From: Candidatus Riflebacteria bacterium HGW-Riflebacteria-1
GTDB taxonomy: Bacteria > Muiribacteriota > Ozemobacteria > Ozemobacterales > Ozemobacteraceae
Reading direction: 5' to 3'
DNA length: 64,000 nt
Assembly: GCA_002839445.1 (NCBI GenBank)
Contig: PGYB01000004.1
Location: forward strand, 186,001 to 250,000
This document shows positions 8,959 through 18,542 of this stretch, in pieces. Position numbers and translations under genes: made by a program. Within the stretch, counting starts at the first letter, position 1. Each line of letters starts with the position of its first letter. The notes beneath the pieces were generated by a model that saw nothing but the letters and a program-made list of their open reading frames with translations, ran no database searches and was not told the origin of the DNA.

Positions 8959-11847
8959 ATGAAGCGGCGATTAAGCATGGCGTTGCCATTGATATTCGCT
9001 TTTGTTCTGACTTTGCTGCCATTCGGCCTGCTTGAATACAATCAGCACCAGCGCAATAAGGTGCAGCATGAGCGTGCGATCACGAGATGGGAGCAGACGG
9101 CGAGCAACTATCTGCAGCTGTTTCGCTCAGTATGGTCTCTAGAGTCGCAGATAAATCGCCGCTTTTTTTTATTATACAAGAACCTGAACCGGTTACAGAA
9201 GGCCGATCATCTCGATGCTCCAGTTTTTATGAGTGAGATGCGTCGCTGTTTCCCGCAACAATTTATGCCCGAGCATATTTATGCCGGGCTTGTCGACAAA
9301 ACTGGCCGCAGCGTTGAGATGTTCAGTGGTGACGGTTATACGACTGTCAAACAGCGATTTTTTAAGCGACTGCTTGATGCTCTGGCCCGCCCGATCGGTA
9401 GTTACAGCAGTTCAGAGCTTTCGAGTTTCAATGCGATGTCGCGCGGCGCCTTTGGCGACATTCTTGATTTCGTGCTGCTCAGAGATTATCGTGCCGGTAA
9501 GATATCTTCTGCCGTCTACGAGGGGCGTTCGCGACTCATTATCTGGGACAGCGTAAAGATTGCTTCGGGGCAACGCGTGGTCTATCTGATGCTTTTTTCG
9601 CCTGAGGTTATCGACCGGGTAGGCTCGATGCAGCTTGCCGGCAGGGTTCTCGGCCAGAAATACCCGGCGGTCAGTTCAGTGCTGGTGCCGATCAGTCAGG
9701 CTGATCGCAAACTAAAACCGGTTTTTGATGATTTCGTCAGCGCTGAACACCGTAAAACCCTTATGCAGTGTTTTGGCGAACTCAAAGAAAGCGGAATTAA
9801 TCGCGACAAATGGTTTCCGCCGGGCAAGTTTGTTGATTATCGCGGTCTGAGGATCATGCGGGAGTTTATTGACTACGCTGTACCTTATGAAATTTGGATA
9901 ATGAGTCGCGAACCGCTAAACAAAAGCCAGAGCGAACCTTTTGTCAGTTTTGTTCTGCGTCTGTTTTTTTATACTGCCTGGATTCTGGTTTTTGCCAAGG
10001 TTCTGATCAGTGGAAATCCGGTTGGCATAAGCCTGAAGGCATGGCTGACGCTTACTTTTATGGTGGTTGGCGTTTTGCCTCTCGTGGTTTTTTATGTTGC
10101 CGGGCTTTTCCACGTTGACTCTTCGGCATATCGGCGCGAACAGGAAGCGATAAAAGACGCTCTACAGCAGCTTGAAGAGGCAGATACTTCCGGTGAGGTG
10201 CTTCTGGCTGATTATCACAGCTTCTGTCAGCGTCTCGAAAGCGATCCGGTATGGGTCGCCAAAATGACTGAATGGAATCATAAATCCTGGGAATCTGCCA
10301 TTGGCGAGCTGCCTGCGCGATTTTCTGCTGCTGGTCTGCGCATCGACGCGGCGTATGTTTACCCTCCAGATATTGCCAGCATCAGCAGTCGGGTTTTCAT
10401 TTTTCCCGGGTCTGATTACACAGAACAGCGCGAAAATGCAACGTTTGAATTCTATACCACCTGGATTCGCAAATCTTATTTTAACGTTGCGCCTCAGGTT
10501 ATGATTGGTGAGGAACCTGAGTTGAATATGTTCAAGGGGCGCAGTGGCAAAGAGATAATGCGCTATTTTCTATCTAACCGTGGTGACATAGAATTTTTCG
10601 ATTTCAGCGACGAAAAGTATTTCATCTATCAGAATTTTTTGCTGCGTGATGGAGTTCCAAAGAACTGGGTTTTTTTCAGAATTGGCATTGCACGTATATT
10701 TGAACAGTATCTGCGTGAGTCGATCGCCAATTTTCAAAACGTTTTTTCTGAAAACATCTATGCGATAGCCGAGATAAAAGCCTCCAGGTCGACGATGGTG
10801 CTGCCGGCGGCGAACAGCAAGGATGCAATGATGATGAATCAAGCGGCAGGCCATCTGATCGAACTGGCAGCAGTAACCAAAGCCAGCAGCGTTGAGCAAA
10901 ACGAAGATCATCTGGTGGTGGTATATCCATGCGTCAGATCAGGGTCATTCATTCTCGCCAATCTGGTATTCTTTAAAAATTTCAGGCTGCGTGCTTTTCA
11001 GCAGGAAATGATTCTATCGATCATCGTTATTCTTATGGCTGTTCCGGTTTTTCTTATTTCGCGCCTGACCGCTGAATACCTGGTTCAGCCACTGCTTAAC
11101 GTTGAGACCGGTCTTAAGAAGATCGCGGCCGAGGATTACTCGCAAAAGCTCAGTATTCAACGTGACGACGAGCTTGGCCAGTTAAGCATCGCTTTTGATA
11201 AAATGGTTGATGGCATTAAAGAGCGGCGCAATCTCGGGCGTTTTGTTTCGGCTTCGCTTGATCAGCAGGTTGCTATCGACGAAACAGCTGAGCATAAAGG
11301 CATGGAAGGTCGTTTCGGCGCGGTCTTGTGTTCTGATATCAGGTCTTTTACCACGCTCAGCGAAGCTCACCCGGTGCGAGAAATCGTTTTGATGCTGAAT
11401 GAGCATCTGGCGGCAATGTCGTCGTGTGTCAAAGAGCACAATGGCATGGTTGAACAGTTTGTTGGTGATGCCGTAATCGCAATTTTCTATGGCGAAAGTC
11501 TCGGCGAAGCGTCTGAAAATGCGGTAAAGGCTGCTCTGGCGATGATCGATCGCCATCACCAGATAAATCAGCAGCGCGAAGGTCTCGGGCGTTTCAGCTA
11601 CTCTTTTGGTGTTGGTATTGAAGTTGGCTATCTGCTTTCTGGCACAATTAAGGCGGGAACTCGCCGCGAATATCTCGTGGTCGGCGATGCGCGAGTCCGG
11701 GCAGAAGCTCTCGAAGCCTGTTCCAAACAGGGCAGAAACACCAGGATAATGGTTTCTGAAAAGGTTTTTGCTTTGACCAGGGGTTTGTACAATTACGAGA
11801 AGCTCTCAGATTCCTCTGAATATGAGCTGGTAGGTGAGTCAGTATGA
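8959..11847 (+). CDS. Receptor class III cyclase, C1-like half (keeps metal Asp, lacks catalytic Lys/Asn/Arg)
   Basis: 962 residues. Membrane segments at about 5-23, 331-351, 361-384 and 683-703 enclose two large periplasmic regions (~25-330 and ~385-680); HAMP follows at ~705-758 and the cyclase domain at ~785-950. Both metal aspartates are present, Asp793 (CSDIRSFT) and Asp837 (FVGDAV). The adenine Lys is Gln833, and the transition-state pair is lost: Val913 replaces Asn and Ala917 replaces Arg (GDARVRAEALE). A homodimer should therefore be inactive. The next gene overlaps by four bases and encodes a cyclase with the complementary set, so I infer an obligate heterodimer in which this chain donates the metals. 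The two periplasmic domains match no family I recognise. Confidence 0.9.
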   Translation: MKRRLSMALPLIFAFVLTLLPFGLLEYNQHQRNKVQHERAITRWEQTASNYLQLFRSVWSLESQINRRFFLLYKNLNRLQKADHLDAPVFMSEMRRCFPQQFMPEHIYAGLVDKTGRSVEMFSGDGYTTVKQRFFKRLLDALARPIGSYSSSELSSFNAMSRGAFGDILDFVLLRDYRAGKISSAVYEGRSRLIIWDSVKIASGQRVVYLMLFSPEVIDRVGSMQLAGRVLGQKYPAVSSVLVPISQADRKLKPVFDDFVSAEHRKTLMQCFGELKESGINRDKWFPPGKFVDYRGLRIMREFIDYAVPYEIWIMSREPLNKSQSEPFVSFVLRLFFYTAWILVFAKVLISGNPVGISLKAWLTLTFMVVGVLPLVVFYVAGLFHVDSSAYRREQEAIKDALQQLEEADTSGEVLLADYHSFCQRLESDPVWVAKMTEWNHKSWESAIGELPARFSAAGLRIDAAYVYPPDIASISSRVFIFPGSDYTEQRENATFEFYTTWIRKSYFNVAPQVMIGEEPELNMFKGRSGKEIMRYFLSNRGDIEFFDFSDEKYFIYQNFLLRDGVPKNWVFFRIGIARIFEQYLRESIANFQNVFSENIYAIAEIKASRSTMVLPAANSKDAMMMNQAAGHLIELAAVTKASSVEQNEDHLVVVYPCVRSGSFILANLVFFKNFRLRAFQQEMILSIIVILMAVPVFLISRLTAEYLVQPLLNVETGLKKIAAEDYSQKLSIQRDDELGQLSIAFDKMVDGIKERRNLGRFVSASLDQQVAIDETAEHKGMEGRFGAVLCSDIRSFTTLSEAHPVREIVLMLNEHLAAMSSCVKEHNGMVEQFVGDAVIAIFYGESLGEASENAVKAALAMIDRHHQINQQREGLGRFSYSFGVGIEVGYLLSGTIKAGTRREYLVVGDARVRAEALEACSKQGRNTRIMVSEKVFALTRGLYNYEKLSDSSEYELVGESV

Positions 11848-14800
11848 GTTTGAATAGAAGTCTGGTATTTGCCTTCTGCTTCATTCTGGTGCTTGCCTTA
11901 ACCCTGCGGCTGGAAACAGAGTTGATCAGAAGCGATCGCCAGAAAATCGATCTGTCAGCTCAGGCGCTGCAGCTCAGTGAACGTATTCGCCAGGAAGCTA
12001 ACATGTATTCTCTGGTTCAGAAGGCTTTCAGCCGTTTCAGAGATACAGTGGCGATAAATTACAAGACTCTGTTCAGATACGGTTGGCCCCCGGATTATTT
12101 GAAAAAGGAGCTGCCACTTGATTCTTTGGCGGTGGCTCTGGTTGATAATCAGGGTGTTCTCGTTGAGAGCTCGCTTCTGGCGGGTGCTATCGATTCTGAA
12201 TTTCTGGCAAAATTTGTCTATATTGATTATCTGAAGACCCACAAATACGCGGAAGATGTGCTGTTCAGCGCAAAGCACCAGGCTTTGCGTGAGCGTGCCG
12301 ACACTCTTCTGGGCGAATATATCGGAGCACCTGTTGACCGGGTAGCTTTCATGCAGATGCGTGCCGGGCGTCTGGTGACTTTCAGTTCGGCTGAGCAGTT
12401 GATCGGGGTTTACTGGGACAAAATCGCAGTCTCGCCTGAACATAACGTTTATTTCTTATGTCGGCTGAATCTGCATCAAATTCCGCCACTGCATATTTAT
12501 AAAACTCTTACATCATCAGAACTCGATGCTAACTTTGCGGTGGCATTTTTTGACAGCCGTCGCAAAGAATTCGCGGTTGGCGACGGATTTCCGGTAGTCA
12601 GGTCGAATTCAGATTTTATAGTCATGAAGAATGCCTGCAGTGACTTTGTTAATGGCATTGCCAGTTCTGGCAAGACCGGGGCCGTGATTATCCGCAAAAA
12701 ACGGCTGCTCATAGTCGTCGGGCGTGAAGTGGCTGGAACTGGTCTGCTGCCGGTTGTTGTGACCAGTCTGGATGGAGGTGCGGTTCGCCATGCTGTTGGT
12801 CCGCTGGACCTGGCTTTTTTTGCCATGGTCTGCCTGGCACTGTTTACTTTTGTTCAGACTTCGGTTTTTTCGCGCGGGGTAAGGCTGAGCGTTGGCAAGG
12901 TGCTGATCATGGCAAGCCTGCTTGCCATTTTAATGCCTTTTCTGATGGGCCGTTCAATCTTTCAGCTGATATTGCGCGAGGCTTCTGACAACGAAAGACT
13001 GAAGATTGATCGGAATCTCTACAATACTCTAGCCGGTCTGGATTCTGGTATTCGTCTGTACAATGCCGCGCTGTTTCAGAGTTTTTTAAGGTCTTTTGCT
13101 CACCCTGAGACGCTTTCTGAGATGAAAAAGGCGCGTGAACTGCAGGCTGTTTACGACCGAGATCCCTCAACAGGTGACGGTATTGATCTGAAACAATCTG
13201 ATCATGCCGTGACTGATATTGCTGAGCGCGCCTTTGCGCCATTTCTTAAAGGCTATGATGCGACTGACACTAATGAGCGTCGCGCTAACGCTATTTTAAT
13301 CATGGGCCCAAACAATTTTACCCGCTATTATGATCGCTTTCAGCGTCAAGTTGTCGGGCACCATGCTGATTCAAGAAACGACTCAATGTTCGTGATACTC
13401 AATCTTTACCGAAAGACTCTCGAAAAATTCTTTGCCACAGACGAGTTTGCTGATGGCCTTGCCGAAAAGGGCGGTGCCCGCTCCAATGAGATGGAGAAAG
13501 TAATTTACGACGAAATCAAGGCACAGCTGGTAAGTTCTGTGGGTGTTGAAAGATATTATGAGACTTTTTCAAGACTTGAAGGGCTCAACAGCATGCGCAC
13601 AAGCATCGGCGCCACTATGTTCGCGGTTTTCCCGCTGCGAATAGACGGTCTGATCGAGTATTTCTGCGGCCTTGGCTGGGACGAATACGCTATCGGCGAA
13701 TCATACATCAAGTCATCTTTTACAAACATTGTCAACAACCAGACTGATCTGAGCCGTCATGTATCTTTGCTCGACCTGCTTGATCCCGCCTCGCTGATAA
13801 AGGCCGCTCCGGTTCTTGTGCAGGCTTTCAGCGGTTATCGTGCCGAATCTTTCAGTTCACAGGATGCAGAATCGTCTAATTTGTCAGTGATGATAAGAGG
13901 GTCGGCGCGCAGTCGCCGTCTGCTGCGGCGCGTCGGAACCGGCGATGATCAGGCGATCTACCAGGTTCTGCCGGGCAGATATCTGTCGCTTTATACCGTG
14001 GGCGGCCGTCAGGATATCTCACATCTTGAGTGGATCGAGTTCTGGCGGCACTTGATATTCATGGTTGGCATGTTCCTTTTTGCCATATTTGCCGTCTTTG
14101 CGGCAGTTAACATCAGCAGATCCTTTACCGGTCCTCTTGAGCACCTGCTGCTGGGCCTTAATCAAATCGAAGCCGGCAATTATAACGTTAAGCTCAAAGA
14201 CTCACGCGAAGACGAGTTTGGTTCGATTTCGCGCGCCTTTAATCGAATGGTCAAGAGTTTGCGTGAGCGAAATGCTCTCGGCAGCTTTGTTTCAGAATCT
14301 GTGCGTCGTCTTGCCCGCAGTCCTGAACTTTTTGAAAAGGCGCAGCAGGGAAGCGAGGCAAAATTTACCATTCTTTTTGCTGATTTTGAGGGCTTTGCCG
14401 AGTTCTCATCACAAGCCAGCGAGCAGGAAGTTCATCGCAAGCTTGAATTCAGTCTTTCGCACTTTTTCCGATATGCTGAAGAGTATGGCGGCGAAGTCGA
14501 CAAGGTGATCGGTGAAAAACTGCTGATAACTTTTTCGCACGAACAGCTCGGCAAAAAGATTGCTGCCCTGGCCGCAATAAAGCTTGCAAAGCGCATAGTC
14601 GCCGATTTTAAGGCCGACAAAAGTATTAAGCCGGTTTTTGGCATCAACTCTGGCCGGGTAATTTCTGGCATTATCGGCACGCCAGAGGTGCGCGTCGACA
14701 ATACTGTCATTGGCGACCCGGTCAACGTGGCCGCGCGCATGTGCTCTCTGGCGACGAGCAGCATGCCGGTAATAATTTCTGGCGCTATCAGAGACTGTCT

Positions 14801-14888
14801 CGGTTCCGGCCATCCGGTTAAGCCAGTTGCTGTCGAAAAGATTCGCGGCAAAAAACAGGAAGTCGAAGTTTTCAGCCTGGTAATGTAA
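11844..14888 (+). CDS. Receptor class III cyclase, C2-like half (keeps Lys/Thr/Asn/Arg, second metal Asp is Glu)
   Basis: 1014 residues with the same layout as its upstream partner: membrane segments at about 5-22, 318-338, 350-369 and 737-757, two periplasmic regions, HAMP at ~758-812 and cyclase at ~838-1010. Lys887, Thr954, Asn961 and Arg965 (NTVIGDPVNVAARM) are intact. Of the metal residues Asp847 (FADFEGF) remains but the second is Glu891 (DKVIGEKLL). It complements the preceding gene, whose product has both aspartates but no Lys/Asn/Arg. The ATGA overlap at 11844-11847 couples translation, which favours equal amounts of the two chains. Predicted product cAMP, from the Lys/Thr pair. Residual homodimer activity is possible because Glu can sometimes bind metal. 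Confidence 0.9.
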   Translation: MSLNRSLVFAFCFILVLALTLRLETELIRSDRQKIDLSAQALQLSERIRQEANMYSLVQKAFSRFRDTVAINYKTLFRYGWPPDYLKKELPLDSLAVALVDNQGVLVESSLLAGAIDSEFLAKFVYIDYLKTHKYAEDVLFSAKHQALRERADTLLGEYIGAPVDRVAFMQMRAGRLVTFSSAEQLIGVYWDKIAVSPEHNVYFLCRLNLHQIPPLHIYKTLTSSELDANFAVAFFDSRRKEFAVGDGFPVVRSNSDFIVMKNACSDFVNGIASSGKTGAVIIRKKRLLIVVGREVAGTGLLPVVVTSLDGGAVRHAVGPLDLAFFAMVCLALFTFVQTSVFSRGVRLSVGKVLIMASLLAILMPFLMGRSIFQLILREASDNERLKIDRNLYNTLAGLDSGIRLYNAALFQSFLRSFAHPETLSEMKKARELQAVYDRDPSTGDGIDLKQSDHAVTDIAERAFAPFLKGYDATDTNERRANAILIMGPNNFTRYYDRFQRQVVGHHADSRNDSMFVILNLYRKTLEKFFATDEFADGLAEKGGARSNEMEKVIYDEIKAQLVSSVGVERYYETFSRLEGLNSMRTSIGATMFAVFPLRIDGLIEYFCGLGWDEYAIGESYIKSSFTNIVNNQTDLSRHVSLLDLLDPASLIKAAPVLVQAFSGYRAESFSSQDAESSNLSVMIRGSARSRRLLRRVGTGDDQAIYQVLPGRYLSLYTVGGRQDISHLEWIEFWRHLIFMVGMFLFAIFAVFAAVNISRSFTGPLEHLLLGLNQIEAGNYNVKLKDSREDEFGSISRAFNRMVKSLRERNALGSFVSESVRRLARSPELFEKAQQGSEAKFTILFADFEGFAEFSSQASEQEVHRKLEFSLSHFFRYAEEYGGEVDKVIGEKLLITFSHEQLGKKIAALAAIKLAKRIVADFKADKSIKPVFGINSGRVISGIIGTPEVRVDNTVIGDPVNVAARMCSLATSSMPVIISGAIRDCLGSGHPVKPVAVEKIRGKKQEVEVFSLVM

Positions 14889-14898
14889 GCGGCAGATT

Positions 14899-14914
14899 TC
14901 GCCTTTTTAGGCGA
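14899..14914. terminator. Weak hairpin between convergent genes
   Basis: TCGCC and GGCGA flank a six-base T-rich loop between the stop of the cyclase (14888) and the stop of the EEP hydrolase (14924). The stem is short, so this is only a possible bidirectional terminator. Confidence 0.3.
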
Positions 14915-14923
14915 CTTTGCTGG

Positions 14924-15937
14924 TTATTTGTCGAAGTGTATTTCGGCGAATACCGGGTTATGGTCAGAAAACCGTAATGGTGTTTCGACGCGCCCGCCGT
15001 TGATAGTGCCTTTGCTGCCTGCTTCTGGTTTTATCATGATGTAATCAAGTTTTTGCGACAGGCTGGGGAAGCCGGCAGTCGGCAGGTTGCAGCCGTCACG
15101 CAGCATATTGCCGGTAAGCCTGCTGTCTATTTCTTCGGGGCGCAGATTCATGTCGCCGCCAATGATGACCCGGCCCGGCAGATTTGTGACCGTAGCTGCT
15201 ATCTGCCCGAACTGACCAAGGTTTGGCCGGTAATAGCTTCGTGGCGAGGCCGAGTAGAGATGGGTGTTTAGCAGATACAGCGGTTTGCCGTTGATCTCGC
15301 TGCTGACGAGCATCATGCCTTTTTGCGCGGTCAGCTCTTCGAGAGAGTGTTTAAAAGACATTGCAAAGCGCCTGGCCATGACTGTCTGCAGCGGAAAACG
15401 GCTCAGAATGAGCAGTCCGGCGTAGTTGTATCCTATGCCCGGTGAATAGGCCGAATAATAGTCTGAGAAAGATGCGATCAGCAGAGACATGCTTGTGTTG
15501 TCCCAGATTTCCTGCAGGAATATGAAGTCGGGGTCGAGCTGGCGTGCGCACTTTACAAATTCAGCGATTCTCTGCGCCTGGTTAAAGAAAAATGGCGCCG
15601 GAAACAGCAGCAGATTGGCGCTGAGCGCCTTGATTGTCGCCGGGTCGCGCTGAGGTGTAGTGATTTTCTGCACTGGTGGCAGCACGGTAATAGTCGGAGA
15701 GAACGCGCCGGCGAGAAGTTCGTAGAGTTCTGCGCCTTTCATAAGGGCATCGACACGGCTGAGCACGCGCGAGCGCTGCGCCCTTTCCAGAAGACGCGAA
15801 ATCCGGTTCATCAGGGGCGGTCTGAAGGGGCGCAGTGAAAAGGTTTCGGCGCCGTACGCCGCGCCGGCTGAGAATAAGAACAGCAAGAGACCAGGCGCGC
15901 AGCTCAATATTTTATTTATTTTAAAAAATCTGTACAT
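14924..15937 (-). CDS. Exported endonuclease/exonuclease/phosphatase (EEP) family hydrolase
   Basis: 337 residues. A signal peptide or anchor is at ~8-30 (ILSCAPGLLLFLFSAGAAYGA). The EEP fold at ~115-335 has its catalytic motifs in order: LQE (metal Glu), NTHL, GGDMN (Asp and Asn), LDYIM and the C-terminal SDHNPV (catalytic His). The family includes DNase I, sphingomyelinases, inositol phosphatases and endonucleases; export to the periplasm or outside suggests a nuclease or phospholipase-like role. Residues ~30-110 precede the fold and are not recognised. It is monocistronic and convergent with the cyclase pair. Confidence 0.85.
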   Translation of the reverse strand: MYRFFKINKILSCAPGLLLFLFSAGAAYGAETFSLRPFRPPLMNRISRLLERAQRSRVLSRVDALMKGAELYELLAGAFSPTITVLPPVQKITTPQRDPATIKALSANLLLFPAPFFFNQAQRIAEFVKCARQLDPDFIFLQEIWDNTSMSLLIASFSDYYSAYSPGIGYNYAGLLILSRFPLQTVMARRFAMSFKHSLEELTAQKGMMLVSSEINGKPLYLLNTHLYSASPRSYYRPNLGQFGQIAATVTNLPGRVIIGGDMNLRPEEIDSRLTGNMLRDGCNLPTAGFPSLSQKLDYIMIKPEAGSKGTINGGRVETPLRFSDHNPVFAEIHFDK

Positions 15938-16106
15938 AGGTGATATTCAGGCAAAAATTGAAGCTTTTCAAAGATAACTGGCAAATTATAGCCCTGATTC
16001 GCCATTTTTGCACTTAAATTCCGAAGAGGTTTAAGACGATGAAGTAATTAGAGACTAAGACGAATCGGAAAAGCCACCTCGCGGCCTGAAAAATAAGGAG
16101 CAGAAA

Positions 16107-16232
16107 ATGTTTAGCATCGATAATGAGCAGCGGAGTAAATTGCTTGAAAAACTTGATTCACTGATCATGCAGTCGTTGCTGAAAGCTGTTCATCAGCCGA
16201 CTGCCGTGTTAATGCACACAATAGAACGTTAA
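16107..16232 (+). CDS. 41-residue ORF of unknown function
   Basis: The ATG at 16107 is preceded by AAGGAG at an ideal six bases. It encodes 41 residues beginning MFSIDNEQRSKLLEKLDSLI and predicted largely helical. The stop is 13 bases before the next ATG, which has its own CAGGAGG. It may be a small regulator, a leader peptide or a partner of the 326-residue protein downstream. No homolog is recognised; the ribosome site is the main support. Confidence 0.5.
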   Translation: MFSIDNEQRSKLLEKLDSLIMQSLLKAVHQPTAVLMHTIER

Positions 16233-16245
16233 ATCAGGAGGCATT

Positions 16246-17226
16246 ATGTCAGCTATCAATGTTGTCGCCAGAATGTATGATAATCCGGCTCCGGCAGCTG
16301 TTAAAGAAGCGGACGCAGCGAAAGATGGATTTGACCAGGCCATGCAGACAGCCGTTGGCAGCAGTGCCGCGGTTCCTGCCTGTGCCGGCTGCGCCACACA
16401 CACGTCAGTGTCTGATGTGTCTGAGACTGCCAGTGTTACTGGGGTTGAGGCTGCGTCTGAACCGGAAGTCAACCGCTCGGCGATGTATCGTTTCACCATG
16501 TTTGTCAGAGTCAGTGGTGATATGGGTGCGATGAGCCAGACTCTTGCCGAAGGGTTCAAGTCTCTGACCAGAGGCTTTGTCGGTGAACTCCTCAACGAAA
16601 AAACGAGCGGCGTCGATGTTCTTGACGGTTACCTTGGTCAGGCTGAAAATGCTGTCAGCAAAGGCTTTGAGTCTTCGAAAAAGATGGTCGACGACATGAT
16701 TTCGGCTGCTGATTATGGCCTTAAATCAGTGATCGCCTCGATGACCAGCTCGTCATGGATGTCGAGCCTCGGCGGCAATTCTTCTTCAGGCGGTCTGGCA
16801 GGCTCTTCAATGGCCGATATCGCTAAGTTATACCTGCAGGATAACATAAACAAAGGTCTTACCGGATCTTCTTCTACTGGTGCTGTCAGCTATGGCGGCG
16901 GCTTCCAGTTGCAGAAAGTAAGCGCAACAAATCAGCCGCTGAAGATAGCTTCAGCCGAACCTGAGAAAGTTGCGCCGCCCGAAACCACCTCTTCAACTGC
17001 TATAAGCAGCAAAGATAAAATTCTCGAAAGATTTCTTCAGCTCATCGATGACTTATCTGGCGCTATTGGCGGCAGGGTAATTCAGGCAAGCTACTCGGTG
17101 TCTTACTATGACAGCGCTTTGAGCCGCGACAAGGAAGTAAAAGAACCGGCCTCGGTCCAGGTAGTGCAAGCCGCAGACGAAAGCTCGGCAGCGAGCTCTG
17201 ATCCGGCTGAAGAAGTTTTGATATAG
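16246..17226 (+). CDS. Ser/Ala-rich protein of unknown function
   Basis: 326 residues with no signal peptide and no membrane segment. Residues ~1-75 are Ala/Val-rich and contain a Cys pair (PACAGCATH). Residues ~80-195 look helical, with a heptad-like pattern (GQAENAVSKGFESSKKMVDDMI). A Ser/Gly-rich linker (~165-225) follows, and the C-terminus (~255-326) has a helix then an alternating strand (IQASYSVSYYDSAL). The frame starts after a strong CAGGAGG site and ends 50 bases before a hairpin. The composition resembles surface, secreted or flagellum-associated proteins, but nothing specific supports a function. Probably cotranscribed with the 41-residue ORF. Confidence 0.7.
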   Translation: MSAINVVARMYDNPAPAAVKEADAAKDGFDQAMQTAVGSSAAVPACAGCATHTSVSDVSETASVTGVEAASEPEVNRSAMYRFTMFVRVSGDMGAMSQTLAEGFKSLTRGFVGELLNEKTSGVDVLDGYLGQAENAVSKGFESSKKMVDDMISAADYGLKSVIASMTSSSWMSSLGGNSSSGGLAGSSMADIAKLYLQDNINKGLTGSSSTGAVSYGGGFQLQKVSATNQPLKIASAEPEKVAPPETTSSTAISSKDKILERFLQLIDDLSGAIGGRVIQASYSVSYYDSALSRDKEVKEPASVQVVQAADESSAASSDPAEEVLI

Positions 17227-17277
17227 AAGTAGAAATGGAGTTCTAAGGGATATTATTGGGTGCAAACCAATAGATTG

Positions 17278-17300
17278 GGCTGTCTCATGAGGAGACAGCC
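17278..17300 (+). terminator. Stem-loop after the Ser/Ala-rich gene
   Basis: A perfect nine-base stem (GGCTGTCTC / GAGACAGCC) with a five-base loop lies 50 bases after the stop codon. The following bases (TCACTTTGTA) are only partly T-rich. Likely transcription terminator. Confidence 0.6.
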
Positions 17301-17375
17301 TCACTTTGTACAGTGATACCAACTCTAATTATTTCGTTTGTTACTACCATTGTAGCTGTTCTGTTGTTAATTTTT

Positions 17376-17439
<64 letters not shown>

Positions 17440-17675
17440 AATCGTTCTCGCAATCGATGTCGCAGAATCCATGTCTTTATTGCCATTCTGGATCCTGTGA
17501 CTGCGCGCAGGAAGACGACTTGCTGTCGATTAAAATTACCGCTCTGCTGATTACGAAAATAAGCAACGTGGATTTTTGACCGAGAATTGCTGCAACAGAC
17601 TCCTTACCTGATGCGGTAACTTCGTCTGGCAAAACTTTAGTGGCGGGGGTATATTGTCTCTGAACAGGAGATAAT

Positions 17676-18524
17676 ATGCAGACATTGAACATCGAGCAGA
17701 TTCGCGAATTTTACAACCACAGCTGGGCGCAGAATTACGGCGATACTTCAGCAAAAGAAACGCCAGAATTCTGGGACAGCCGCGCGGCTGACTTCGCTGC
17801 CAAGGCCCATTCAACCGAATCCCGGCAGGAGTCTCTTGATTTTTTACAGCGCTTCTACTGGAACTCTGACGAAACCGTTCTCGATGTGGCGGCCGGGCCG
17901 GGCACCTTTGCTATTCCGCTGGCCCGCCTGGTAAAAGAGGTAACCGTTACCGATTTTTCGGCAAGTATGCTCGAACAGCTGCAGGAGCGGGCTGCTGCTG
18001 AGAGAATTGCCAATCTGCGCCAGATTCACGGTCGCTGGCTTGATATTGATCCGCCCGGCGTATTCGATACAGTGCTGTGTCTGAACAGTCTTGGCGTGAT
18101 TTCTACCGACGCCAGTCACCAACCACAGCTTGCTCTTGCTCTCAAACGTTTGCGTGATGCCTGCCGCCGGCGACTGATCATGCTGATTCCGCATGCCGAT
18201 TCGCCGCTTAATGAAGATATGCGCAGAATTCTTGGGCTTACCGAGCTTTCTCTCGAACGCATGCGGGTAGCAGTTCTCTACTTTGCCATGGTCGATTGTG
18301 GCATGCTGCCAGATCTGCATATCATCAAACGACCGTTCCGCTGGATATTTGCCAGCGTTGAAGAGGCGCGTGAAACTCTGCTCACCAAGAGCGGCGTCAA
18401 AGATGGTGCCCGGTTCAAAGACAGCTTCGACGCCTATCTGAAAACCGTTGTGCAGCCAGACGCCAACGGTCGGCTCAGCCTGAGTTACCAGGTCTCACAG
18501 GCTCTCTACGTCTGGAACCGCTGA
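17676..18524 (+). CDS. Class I SAM-dependent methyltransferase
   Basis: 282 residues. The SAM-binding motif I is VLDVAAGPGTFAIPLA (~68-83), followed by the acidic end of strand beta-2 (VTVTDFSASMLEQL) and motif VFDTVLCLNSLGVIS (~127-141). The fold fits UbiE/UbiG-like small-molecule methyltransferases, but residues 1-60 (FYNHSWAQNYGD, PEFWDSRAADFAAK) are typical of methyltransferases that act beside radical or corrinoid pathways in anaerobes; the substrate is not evident. Start ATG at 17676 has AACAGGAGATAAT ahead of it. Convergent with hutU. Confidence 0.85.
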   Translation: MQTLNIEQIREFYNHSWAQNYGDTSAKETPEFWDSRAADFAAKAHSTESRQESLDFLQRFYWNSDETVLDVAAGPGTFAIPLARLVKEVTVTDFSASMLEQLQERAAAERIANLRQIHGRWLDIDPPGVFDTVLCLNSLGVISTDASHQPQLALALKRLRDACRRRLIMLIPHADSPLNEDMRRILGLTELSLERMRVAVLYFAMVDCGMLPDLHIIKRPFRWIFASVEEARETLLTKSGVKDGARFKDSFDAYLKTVVQPDANGRLSLSYQVSQALYVWNR

Positions 18525-18542
18525 AACAAGCGCTTGTGCCAT

